Of a stretch of 64,000 nt of DNA, positions 21,276 to 31,235 are shown piece by piece. This DNA comes from Miscanthus floridulus (Eukaryota; Streptophyta; Magnoliopsida; Poales; Poaceae). Below the pieces are notes generated by a model, which was not told the DNA's origin, did no database searches, and was given only the letters and a program-made list of their open reading frames with translations. The DNA is taken from assembly GCF_019320115.1 (NCBI RefSeq), contig NC_089598.1:31825983-31889982 (forward strand). The letters run 5' to 3'. Made by a program: the position numbers and the translations under genes. Each line of letters starts with the position of its first letter. The stretch's first letter is position 1.

Positions 21276-22466
21276 TTGGCCCTCGATGAAATTAAGAAAT
21301 ATTTAACAAATCCTCTAGTGCTAGTTCCACCTCAACACGGGAAACCTTTCAGGTTATATTTGTCAACTGATGATACAGTTATCGGTTCAGCTCTTATTCA
21401 AGAATTTGAAGGGAAAGAACGTGTTATTTATTATTTGAGCAGAAGATTAGTGGATGCTGAGACGAGGTATTCGGCCATCGAAAAATTATGTCTGTGTTTA
21501 TACTTTTCTTGTGTCAAATTAAGGCACTATTTGTTATCTGCCGAATGTACGGTCATATGCAAAGACGATGTAGTCAAGTATATGCTGTCGATGCCGATAT
21601 TAAGTGGTAGAATCGGCAAGTGGATTTTAGCATTATCAGAATTTGAACTACGTTACGAATCAACTAAAGCAGTTAAAGGGCAAGTTATGGCTGATTTTGT
21701 CACTCAGCATTGTAATACAGTGGACTCTCTGGAGGTTGCTCCCTGGACACTTTTCTTCGATGGGTCCACATGTGGTGAAGGAGCAGGTATCGGCATTGTG
21801 TTAATTTCACCTCAAGGAAGGAAGTATGAGTTTTCATTGCCGATTGTTGCTACGTCGATGAACAATCAGGCTGAATACCAAGCCTTGATAAAAGGGTTAG
21901 AATTACTGAAGGAGATACGTGCCGATGCTGCTGAAATTTTTGGTGATTCTATGCTAGTTATAAATCAATTGGCTGGAATTTATGAATGCCGAAGTGAAGC
22001 TTTGATTTCGTATTATGAAAGATGTTTGCAATTGTTGAAAGGATTTAGAGATTTTCGTCTTGAACATATCTCTCGATTGCATAATGAGGAAGCTAATCGA
22101 CTAGCTCAGCATGCTTTAGGGTATCAGCCTATTCAGGAAGTGCTAACATCGGCAGTTGATACCGATGACTGGAGGAAGGAGATTGTCGATTATTTAAAGG
22201 ATCCATATAGAAAGGTTGAGAGACGTATAAGGTTCCAAGCTACCAAGTATGTGCTCCTCGATGATGAATTATATTATCGAACTATAGATGGAGTTTTGCT
22301 CAGATGTGTTAGCAGTGATGAATCAAAAAGTTTGATGGGTGAAATTCATGAAGGAGTGTGTGGAGCACATCAATCGGCTTTCAAGATGAAGTGGATGATC
22401 AGAAGGAATGGGTACTATTGGCCGACTATTCTTGAAGATTGTTTTAAATATTTTAAAGGATGTTAG
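21276..22466 (+). pseudogene. Tat element RNase H plus second archaeal-type RNase H
   Basis: Two nuclease-type domains in tandem. The first is the RT-linked RNase H (FRLYLSTDDTVIGSAL, VIYYLSRRLVDAETRYS). The second begins near 21745 with LFFDGSTCGEGAGIGIVL, continues with NNQAEYQALIKGLELL and IFGDSMLVINQL and ends with HNEEANRLAQHAL; these carry the D-E-D-D type residues of the archaeal-like RNase H specific to the Tat lineage. The beginning of the integrase zinc-binding region (GVCGAHQSAFKMKWM, YYWPTILEDC) closes the ORF, which stops at TAG 22464-22466 inside the normally Cys-x2-Cys part (KGC, stop, GC). Confidence 0.9.
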
Positions 22467-23426
22467 GGGTGTCAAAAGTTTGGTAATATTCAAAGAGCGC
22501 CTGCATCGGCTATGAACCCTATAATCAAACCGTGGCCATTCCGGGGATGGGCTATTGATCTCATTGGTCAGATTTATCCGCCATCGAGTAAAGGACATAA
22601 ATTTATTCTGGTTGCTACCGATTATTTCACAAAATGGGTTAAGGCAATTCCTTTAAAAAAGGTGACATCGGCTAATATGATTGATTTTGTGAAAGAGCAT
22701 ATTGTTTACCGATTTGGTATTCCTCAGACTATCACTACCGATCAGGGTACTATGTTTACATCAGGAGAATTTGATGAGTTTGCTGTAGGTATGGAAATTA
22801 AAATTTTAAATTCTTCTCCATATTATGCTCAAGCTAATGGTCAGGCTGAGGCTTCTAACAAAGGGATCATCAAACTCATTAAGCGCAAAATTGAAGAAAA
22901 TCCTAGGAGGTGTCATACAGTATTAAATGAAGCCTTGTGGTCATATCGGATGTCATGTCATGGTGCAACCAAAGTAACACCTTATCAGTTAGTATATGGA
23001 CACGATGCAGTATTGCCTTGGGAAATTAAAGTTGGCTCTAGGCGAATACGTTCTCAAAATCAGCTGACAGCCGATGATTATAATACTCTTATGAAGGATG
23101 AGTTGGAAGATGTGGCAGGTCATCGGTTAAGGGCTTTAGTTAGCATCGAAGAAAATAAGAGAAGAGTAGCCAGATGGTATGACAAGAAGGTGAAGGTAAA
23201 GGAGTTTGCCGATGGAGATCTGGTCTGGAAATTGATTTTACCAATTGGGACTAAAAGTTCAAAGTTTGGAAAGTGGTCTCCTAATTGGGAAGGTCCATAT
23301 CGGATAAATCAGTCTGTTTCTGGTAACGCATATATTCTAGAAACCCTCGAAGGGGTTGTGTTTCCCAGAGCATTAAATGGAAAATATTTAAAGAAATATT
23401 ACCCTAGTATCTGGATGGATACATAA
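22467..23426 (+). pseudogene. Tat element integrase
   Basis: Continues directly after the TAG with GCQKFGNIQ (end of the HHCC zinc finger), then the catalytic core: WAIDLIGQIYPPSSKGHKFI with the first Asp, TITTDQGTMFTSGEF with the second, and YYAQANGQAEASNKGI with the Glu. The C-terminal part has WYDKKVKVKEFADGDLVWK and SPNWEGPYRINQS, the GPY/F module. Stop is at 23424-23426. Integrase joins the cDNA into the genome. All three catalytic residues are present; only the upstream TAG and frameshifts break the polyprotein. Confidence 0.92.
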
Positions 23427-23705
23427 AAGTATAAGTGCCGATAACAGTCCTATCGGCTAGAATTATGCAAGGATGTCAATGTCTCATAAAGTGCCGATAC
23501 GATAAACAAGATTACAAGTTCAACAAGGATTGGATAGCTAATATCGCACGCAGGCGAATCTGGTCGGCTTCCTCCATTTCTTTGATGTCGTCATCGGCGG
23601 CACCCTCCACAGGCTTGAGTTTTTCTTCATGGCCAAGGCTTTGCGAGCCTGGATATCTCTTTCTTGTTGAAGGGCTTTGATAGCATTGGGTAGCTGGCTT
23701 TCTTC

Positions 23706-26700
23706 TTATTGAGCATGAGTTAAGGCTGCATCGACTTCTTTCAATTCAGCCAATAGAGCCATCTTCCTTGCCGATAAATCCAAGATTTTCTGCTTAAGTT
23801 CAGCACCCGAAGTCTGCAAGTTGCCGATGCCCTTGTGCTTCTCATCGGCAATTTGTTTCAGTTGTAGCATCTCTTCTTTGAGTTGAGCCTGAGCTGCTCT
23901 ATCGGCAATACGTTGAGCAGCCCATTGATATTGTAGTTGGCGGCTTTCTAAATGGGCTGCTGGGAAGAGTACTTCTTCAACATCGGCAGGGACCTGGCCA
24001 CGGATTGTTTTGAAAATTGCTTTTGCGGGGTCCGAGTCATCTACCAGTTGGGCAGTATCCTGCTGTAGCAAGTTCAGGAGAGTTTCCAACTTGGACTTAG
24101 TTTCTGCTGATATTGTTCCCAGTGCAAGGGAAGAACTTGTTTCCTCTCCATCATCGTCAGAGACGTCAATGGCAAAGGAGAATAGTCTGTTTGGGGAGTC
24201 TTGTTCCTGAGGAAAAGAAAAGGAGGTCAGTTAAGGATAAGTATGAGTATTGTAAATCAGCTAGGTTAATCGGTTTACCTGTTTCAAGGCAATTTCCTGT
24301 GCTTGACTGGAGGAAGCAACCTGGAGTATGCCGTGTGGGGGATCGGCTGAGCTTGCCGATGGGATATCCTCTATGACTTCATCGGTGGTTGGCTCTTGAG
24401 GTATGATGACTGATGACATTGGGGCAGATGTAGGGATCGGCATGGACCTTTGTCGTTTTGGCTGTGCCTCAGCATCTGTTAAAGCTTTGCGCTTTGCTTG
24501 GGCATCGGCAACGATTGGCTGGGGGGCATCGGCACTTGTTGGTTGTGAAGCTTGGATGTCTGGTACGCTTGCCGATGTACCCAATTGTTGCTGCAAAACA
24601 AGTGTAAGGTATGATATTTAACAGATAAAATGAGAAGTCAAGAGGATACCTCTGAAGGTTTGTCAAAAGAAGTGGTGCTTGATATCGGAGGAATTGCCGA
24701 TGACGATCCAGTAGCAGCTCTTACCCCCTGATGATTAATGTTAATACAGTTTGTAATCGGTATAAGTAGAAATAAACAAGGTTGTTACCTTGAATGCCTT
24801 GACCAAGGTTGTAGCGGCAGCCGATGGAGTGGCCCTAGCTGTAGCCAATTTGGACTTAGAGGTGATGGTCTTGGTACGGATCTTCTGGTGGGTCAAAGCA
24901 GTTAAGGTGGGGGCGTTGTAGCCGATTGGTGATGTCGGGGAAACAGGCTGAAGATCGAAGGGTTTCCCACTTTTGCTCACCGATGGTGCTGGGTTGTTAA
25001 CCTGTCATAAGAGAGTCAGTTACTGATATATGTAGGGAAAAGCAAAAAGGAGTTAAAAGAAACTTACTGTGTCGTCAGGGATGGCATATTCAGGGTCGAT
25101 CATGTGCCGATATGTGTGAGCAGAAGTTGCAAACAGTTGTTCCTTCCACTCTCGCCACCATTGCTTGTATGACTCGGTGATGAAGGATACTGGCATCCAG
25201 GTGGATATATCAACATCTATGGTATCGGCATCGGGGGAGAGTTGTACTACCTTGTTCCAATCTATTCCACAGGTGATTGTTTCCCTGGGTTTGATCACAT
25301 CGGCAAAGCAAAGTTTGATTGGCAGTTACCCAAAAGCCAATTGACGGGATACTGCCGATGGGTTGTAAAATTCATACGAAATGTTGGTGTTTTTCCCGCT
25401 ACCAAATGTATTTACTGGAATTGCCCTGGGGGTAATGATGGCCATCATGAGTTCCTTATCCTGATTCAGGGTGTCATCGGCAAAGTTGAAAAGAAGGGGA
25501 AATCTGTTTTCCTCGTCAATGTAAGGTACCCAGGCCCTATGATCACGAGAAAGACCATTGTAGAAGTTTTGGAAGAATCTGCCGATCTGGTCTTCATTGG
25601 CCTCTGTTCCAGGAAGGACAATTATGGCTTCACCAAAATTGAGGGGTGAGCGTGTTGCCGATTCATCATCCCAAGCACATGGTCTTCAGCAATTTCTCGT
25701 GGGAATTGTTGGGCAAAAAAGTCCCATTGCAAACGTTTGTGCATATGGGCATTCAGCCACATGTTGATAAACCACCACGGGCCTCCTAGGTTGCCGATGG
25801 GTTCGCCAAGCAGAAGTTTCTGAGACACTTGATGAAGAAGATGATAAGTGGAGCTCAGAAGGTATCGGCCAAGCGGAAACCTTACACCATTAGCCAAAAG
25901 TTCGGCTGCGGGGAGGAAGGCATTGGTTGGTCCTACTGATCGACCACAGAAGATAAATTTTTCTAACCACATATTCAAGAATGTGGCATGTTCCCTCTGG
26001 TTAAGTGTCCCAGTCTTCTGGTATTCTTGAATGTATCCCGTCCAACCGCCGATGTTGTGGGTATTCACCCTATATTCAGATTTTCTACCATAAATGGAGC
26101 CTTCATCGGCAGTTGAAATATCCAGGCCAGTGAGCATGTGGACATCGGCAAGTGTGGGAGTAGCTGGGCCATGTCCAAACATAAAAGTGTTTGTTGTGTC
26201 TGACCAGAAGTAAGCAGCTGCAATCATCATCGATTCATTCTTCTGCATATCGGCAATAGATAACCTAATGCATTGGTCCAACTTCCGTTCTGCCCAGTAT
26301 ACTTGCATCGATCTATTAACCCTCAAGTACCAATCTTTCCACCCTTTGGTGGTTTTGGGCCAAGATCGGAATGTATCTTTCCATAAATTCAGAGAGAAAT
26401 TTTGGGCTCTAAAGGGGATTCTGTTAACCTCTGCATTGATCAGATCGGTTGGATCTAGGTTGCCCATTGGTCCTAGGCATTGGACATGCGGCTGATCGGT
26501 TGGAATAACTAATTTATTGCGCAGTTCCTAAGTTTAAAGGATCCGGAGAACAAAAGAAAGGAAAAATCACCAACTGTATAGATTTGCAAAAACTAGGGGA
26601 ATCAAAGTAAAAGGTAATGGAAGTGAAGCGAACCGCGGGGACGTCGAAGTTGATTGCCATTATCTTGAGGAAGATGGGGGCACGAGCCGGAGACTTGAGG

Positions 26701-26780
26701 TTAACGCTGGAGAAGAGTTCTTGTTGGTTGAGGTCGCGCAGTTGTTCGTCGGAGTCGCCGCCGGAAAGAGAAAATGTCAA
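23706..26780 (-). pseudogene. Antisense gene of the Tat element, plant mobile domain protein
   Basis: A spliced minus-strand gene between integrase and the 3' LTR. Exon 1 runs from ATG 26778-26780 (MTFSLSGGDSDEQLRD) to about 26627. Exon 2 starts after CTTAG near 26528 (ELRNKLVIPTDQPHVQC) and holds the plant mobile domain: FRSWPKTTKGWKDW, AAYFWSDTTNTFMFGHG, GPATPTLADVHMLTGLDI. Near 25650 a 1-base shift breaks the frame, which resumes as NFGEAIIVLPGTEANEDQ. A TAA lies at about 25334, then the frame continues through WWREWKEQLFATSAHTYRHM to about 25075. Further exons follow at 24975-24790 and 24594-24280, and the last (24089-23706) is a coiled coil ending at a stop. Antisense ORFs here are known in Tat elements; this protein's role is unknown. 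Confidence 0.8.
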
Positions 26781-26820
26781 AGATTGGAGTCTGAGGGTAG
26801 AAGGCGAGTGTTCTAGAGGA

Positions 26821-26834
26821 ATCTATTTATAAGC
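26821..26834 (-). promoter_or_regulatory. TATA box for the antisense gene
   Basis: On the minus strand CTTATAAATAGAT lies about 42-54 bp before the ATG at 26780. A start site about 30 bp downstream of the TATA would leave a short leader of some 20 nt. The position fits an independent promoter for the antisense gene. Confidence 0.6.
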
Positions 26835-27250
26835 CGCTTGGAGTAGGGGTATTTTGGACTTATCTCTATACCGCGCGCATGTAGGTCGAGGTGGTTCAGA
26901 TGGATATGGTAACTGTTCGCACGATAATCAGGGGATTGTACGGATAAATTGGTGGCAAGTAATCATGACTTGGAAGAGATATCGGTACAGGATATTTTAA
27001 TTCTGAAAATGACAGCATTATCATGTTAAGATCTTGCCGATGGGTTATTGTTTCGGTATCTTAACCATAATCAAGGCAAGAGTGGTTGGCGATTGTGCGA
27101 TATTTACTGAAGTGCGTGAATCAGGATTAGATTTGATTGGATTTTGATAACAGATCGAGTTTTGGCTTGGAGAATGAGTTACGGTAATCGGGCGAAGGCA
27201 AACGTTATCTGGAGTAAATTTCGGAGCATTAATGGTTTTATACTCCGAAA

Positions 27251-27262
27251 TTGGGGGGCATG
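27251..27262 (+). other. Polypurine tract region of the Tat element
   Basis: TTGGGGGGCATG lies directly before the 3' LTR start at 27263. The G-run is the likely plus-strand primer. Confidence 0.65.
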
Positions 27263-28040
27263 TGTTGACACCGTTTTTTGCACGTGTCAAAATGATCGGA
27301 GTGGACTAATCGGCAAGGGGAAAGTTACTGTATATTCTGATAGCCGATGGAAGCCAGCTTGTAAAGATGGTTGCCGATAGCTGGTGGTGGTCGATGGAAA
27401 GGTTGATTTAGACTCGGGCGTTGCCGATGAGCTTGGAGGTGTTACTACCGATGAAACAGGGAGTATGCCGATGAAGGAAGACTTGAAGACTACTGCCGAT
27501 GAAACAGGGAGTATGCCGATGGGAAGGAGGACGGTGAGATTTCCATCATAATTGAGGCGGACAGGGAAATAGATAGGAGTTGATTTCCTTTTCTATATTT
27601 GTTAGAGTATGATTCATGTAAGAGTCACGTGTTTCCTTAGATATGGGCTTGGTGTCCTAGTTGTGTTTGGTTGTGTCTCTTTAGATCAGGGTATAAATAT
27701 GGAGTGAGGGGCAATGTAATATATATATCAATCAATATCAAAACCAATTTTTACTCCTATTTGCATCTACTTTTCGGCGACTTCGTCAATTTGTATTATT
27801 TTCCCTTTTTACGAGTTCTCATTGATTCGGCGAGCTGCATCGCTTCAGTGCGACCTTCGGCGATCCTCGAGTTCCGCGTGAGTACCTCTTGGCCGTGACT
27901 TCCGGGCGTATCGCTGTTGTCAGGACCAAAGTGCTCGTATCTTCATCCTTGTCGATTAACAGGTCAAATCGACTGGCACGCCTTGGATATCGATTCGGGT
28001 ATTAGCCCTTTGTGTTTGCAGATCCACTTTTGCATCAACA
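27263..28040 (+). repeat. 3' LTR of the Tat element
   Basis: 778 bp, same length as the 5' LTR with eight differences counted by eye. TATA GTATAAATAT is at 27691-27700. It is followed by the target duplication GTTTA. Confidence 0.95.
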
Positions 28041-28045
28041 GTTTA

Positions 28046-29259
28046 ACCAAGTGTTCACTTTAAATACGGCTCATAAAATTTGGTTAAAACTCCAAGAGCT
28101 CTATGACGGCACAACTAATGTCTGTGAGCAAAAATATTGTCTAGCTAAATAAAATTATGATTCTTTTAAAATGAATGATGATGAGCTTGTTCGTGATACA
28201 TATTCTCGTTTGAATCTAATTATCAATGAGCTTCATTCAATAGGATTAACAAAGCTAGATGATGTGGATATCGTAAGGAAGATCATTTCCATGCTACCAC
28301 AAAAGAAATATGCAAGCATCATCACCATCCTTCACAATATAAAGGATTTGAGCACCATGACTCTAGCCATAGTCATTGGCAAGATAGTGGCATTTGAAAT
28401 ATCACGCACGATGGGTCAAGAAGAAGCCTCTTCATCAAGCAAAGACAAAGCTCTCATATGTAGTGAGAAAAAGAAGATGAAGGGCAAGCAAATTGAGACA
28501 AGCTCAAGCTCAAGCTCCTTAAGTGAAGATGAAGAAGAAGATGATGATGATGATGAAGATTCAAGTGATGATGATCAATCTTCCTCCTCCACCTCCGACC
28601 TTGATGAAGAATCAATCAAACTTATCAACAAGGTGGAGAAGATGATCCAAAAACTCAATGTCAAGGGTGTGCCCATCCAAATTCAAGATTTCATCTTCGC
28701 CAATGAAAAAAATGAGCAAAGAAAGAAAGGATGCTATGGATGCGGCGAGTTGGGGCACTTTGTGGAAGTTTATCCAAACAAGCTCACACCCAAAATAAAG
28801 AAGAAGGCGTGCAAGGACAAAGCCCTCACATCAATATGGTCATGGGATGATTCTTCAAGTGAAGAAGAAGACCATCACAAGAGGCGAGGACATAAACACT
28901 CATCATCAAGCACCTCACGTGTGTGCCTTATGGCACAAGGTAACAAAAAGCCTATTCCTAGTGATAGTGACAATGATAGTGATGATAAGCTACCTTCTTA
29001 TGATGAAATTGTACAAGAAAATCTTAACTTTGCTAAAGTTTGCACTAGTCAACAAAAGAAGCTTGAAAAATTAAAAGAAAAACTAGATAGCTCACAACAA
29101 GCTTATGCTACTTTGCTTGAACAATATGAAACTTTTGCCAATCTTAATATGGAGCTATCTACTAAAATTGAGCAACTTGAGACTAGTGCAAACACAAATA
29201 ATTGCACAATCAATGATGAGCAACTTGTAAAGAAAAATAGAAAATTTAAAAAAAGTTAG
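28046..29259 (+). pseudogene. Copia gag, middle part
   Basis: Resumes the gag broken at 15692: NTAHKIWLKLQELYDG, then a TAA at about 28149-28151, then MNDDELVRDTYSRLNLI and IVRKIISMLPQKKY. These belong to the Copia gag family (UBN2-type domain). An acidic Ser-rich stretch and a zinc knuckle follow. The knuckle reads CYGCGELGHFVEVYP, so its last Cys (position after x4) is replaced by Tyr. Coiled-coil sequence then runs to a stop at 29257-29259, where a frameshift cuts the protein. The element therefore has at least one nonsense and one frame error in gag. Confidence 0.82.
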
Positions 29260-29407
29260 CTAGCTCACAAGATGCTTATAAAAGTTTGCTTGCTAAAATG
29301 GAAACTATGTGCAAACATTGTGATGAGCTAACTAATAAAATTACTAATCTTAAAGCCGTTGGTACTACCCCACCGAGGCACTTAAAAAGGAAGGTTCTAT
29401 TTTTGAC

Positions 29408-29965
29408 ATGTCTAAAAAGGATGCCTCTACTTCTTGTAATGATTTATGTTTAGACTCACCCTTGTGCAACCAAGTTTGTGTTGAGAAAATTATTGAAGAA
29501 ACATGCACACAAGAGGTCGTAAGGGAGAATGAGCAACTTAATCAAGAAGTGGCTCGCCTCACCAAGGACTTGACTCAAGTGAAAGGCAAAACAGAGCAAG
29601 CCCAACTTCATCAAGATAACACCGTCAAGGGAGTGAAGAAGCTTAATGAAGGACAAACCATGATTTGCTATGTGTGCCACAAGGAAGGCCACAAGTCCTA
29701 TGAGTGCAAGGTGAAGAATGGGGGAGAAACTAAGAAGAAAGAGAAAAATAAAAAGAAAACAAGTAAAATCTCCAACACCTACACCAACAAGGTGGATAAA
29801 AAGGCCTCCACACCTTATCTCTTGAAGAAGAAGAAAAATAACAAGGTGGTGGCCATCAAGGTGAACAATCAAGCCAATAACGGGGCCAAACACTTTTGGG
29901 TGCCAAAGGAGATCATTTCCAACATGAAGAGCACTAAGAAGGTTTGGATCCTGAAAGGGAAGTGA
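29408..29965 (+). pseudogene. Copia gag, C-terminal part with second zinc knuckle
   Basis: Contains MSKKDASTSCNDLCLDS, then ENEQLNQEVARLTKDL, the intact CX2CX4HX4C knuckle CYVCHKEGHKSYEC, Lys-rich sequence, and the ending WVPKEIISNMKSTKKVW before a stop at 29963-29965. This is the usual C-terminus of SIRE/Maximus Gag in grasses. No protease, integrase or RT sequence follows. Confidence 0.82.
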
Positions 29966-31222
29966 GAAGTCCGATGGACTTCGGGAATTTGGAGACTTGG
30001 CAAAGTATGGGTGCATTTCATAGGGTGCATTTCATAGGGTGCATCACATTGGATCATGTCAATTGCCAAGTGGGTTAGTGAACACTATAAACCCAAAATT
30101 CCTCTCCCCATGTTAGGTAACTAGACTTAATTTCTTGCAATTTCAATTAGCATCTAGTTTTTTTTCATGCCTAGGTTTGCATTTGCATGTTTAATCCTTT
30201 GTCATGCACACACTAGGTATATCTTATTGTTGGCTTGCTCGATTTCATTCTTAACCCTTAGAGAAAATCTACATGGTTTAAATTGTTTAGGAGCACAACA
30301 CATAGCTTGTCTTACATTTGTTCATCTAATATGTGCCAAAGTCCAAATTATAGATAATTTCTCCCGAACATCACCTTCAAAAATGATTCTCACATTCATG
30401 TGATGTCATCTTTCAAGTGGTATTTCTTGATTCTAAAATCAATGTGTATATATCTTACAAGTATTCCATACTTGTGTGCACAAATTTAGGGGGAGGTTAC
30501 TCTACAAGTTGGATGCTTTGAGACTAACACCTTTTCAAGCTTATCATGTGTGTAGTAGTCTCGTTGCAAGGAAAATGGAGTCCCCAGAGTTTAAGCATCA
30601 TACTTCAAATTTCCACCACCTATTGCTAGTGGTATAAATCAAATTGGTTTCCACATGTGGTATTTCTAAACCGATATCATCATATTAATTTTACTTTGGT
30701 ATTTATATGTTTTCTCCATGCATTATATAGATTAAACTCCCTTGAGCATTAATTTGCCAATTATGCATAAACTTCATTCTCCATCATATGTATGCATATA
30801 TTTAGGGGAAGCTTAGTCTATGCAATATGAGAGTCAAATTTTATAACCTATTTCACTCCACATGCAAAGGATCACAAAGTTTAACCCTCCCTTGTGCTAC
30901 TAATGTCTTTCTTTTCGGTGTTTGATTCCAAAGGGGAAGAATTTGTAGGACCAAAAGCAAGCCTGATCATAATAATTTATAAGTGGTAATGGTCCGAGAA
31001 AGGGAGGATAGTGGATTATGGAGTTAGGGAGAGGCTTAAATCTATAATGCCACATGAGGACATTTGCAAGGACAAGTTAAGTTTTCAAAGATGCTTACAT
31101 GTGGTATCTTTCAGCATCATATAACCTTGCCCTTTGTATTGCATCCTAACAAGTAAATAATTTTTTTTTAATTCTAAAATTTTTATTATTTGCTTGTTTT
31201 GGTCGTGTTGTCATCAATCACT
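29966..31222. other. Non-coding 3' interior of the Copia element
   Basis: AT-rich with short phrases such as TTTAGGGGGAGGTTAC and TTAGGGGAAGC that recall polypurine-like stretches in the 3' region of SIRE elements. No pol gene or env-like ORF is present in over 1.2 kb, so pol has been lost or was never there. Confidence 0.7.
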
Positions 31223-31235
31223 AAAAGTGGGAGAT
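31223..31235 (+). other. Polypurine tract of the Copia element
   Basis: AAAAGTGGGAGAT lies immediately before the 3' LTR, the usual place and composition for plus-strand priming. Confidence 0.75.

Larger units (their letters stand above)
15693..28040 (+). mobile_element. Tat-lineage Ty3/Gypsy LTR retrotransposon, complete but mutated
   Basis: 12,348 bp with 778-bp LTRs at 15693-16470 and 27263-28040 and target duplication GTTTA (15688-15692 and 28041-28045), sitting inside the gag of the Copia element. Plus-strand order: long N-terminal gag extension, Gag, protease, RT, RNase H, a second archaeal-type RNase H, integrase. Then comes about 3.3 kb with a spliced antisense gene that has a plant mobile domain. 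Dual RNase H and an antisense ORF after integrase are known marks of the Tat lineage. Eight substitutions by eye separate the LTRs (about 1%), implying a recent insertion. Three in-frame TAG stops and at least two frameshifts disable the polyprotein. ATCGGC/GCCGAT motifs are spread over the whole element. Confidence 0.95.
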
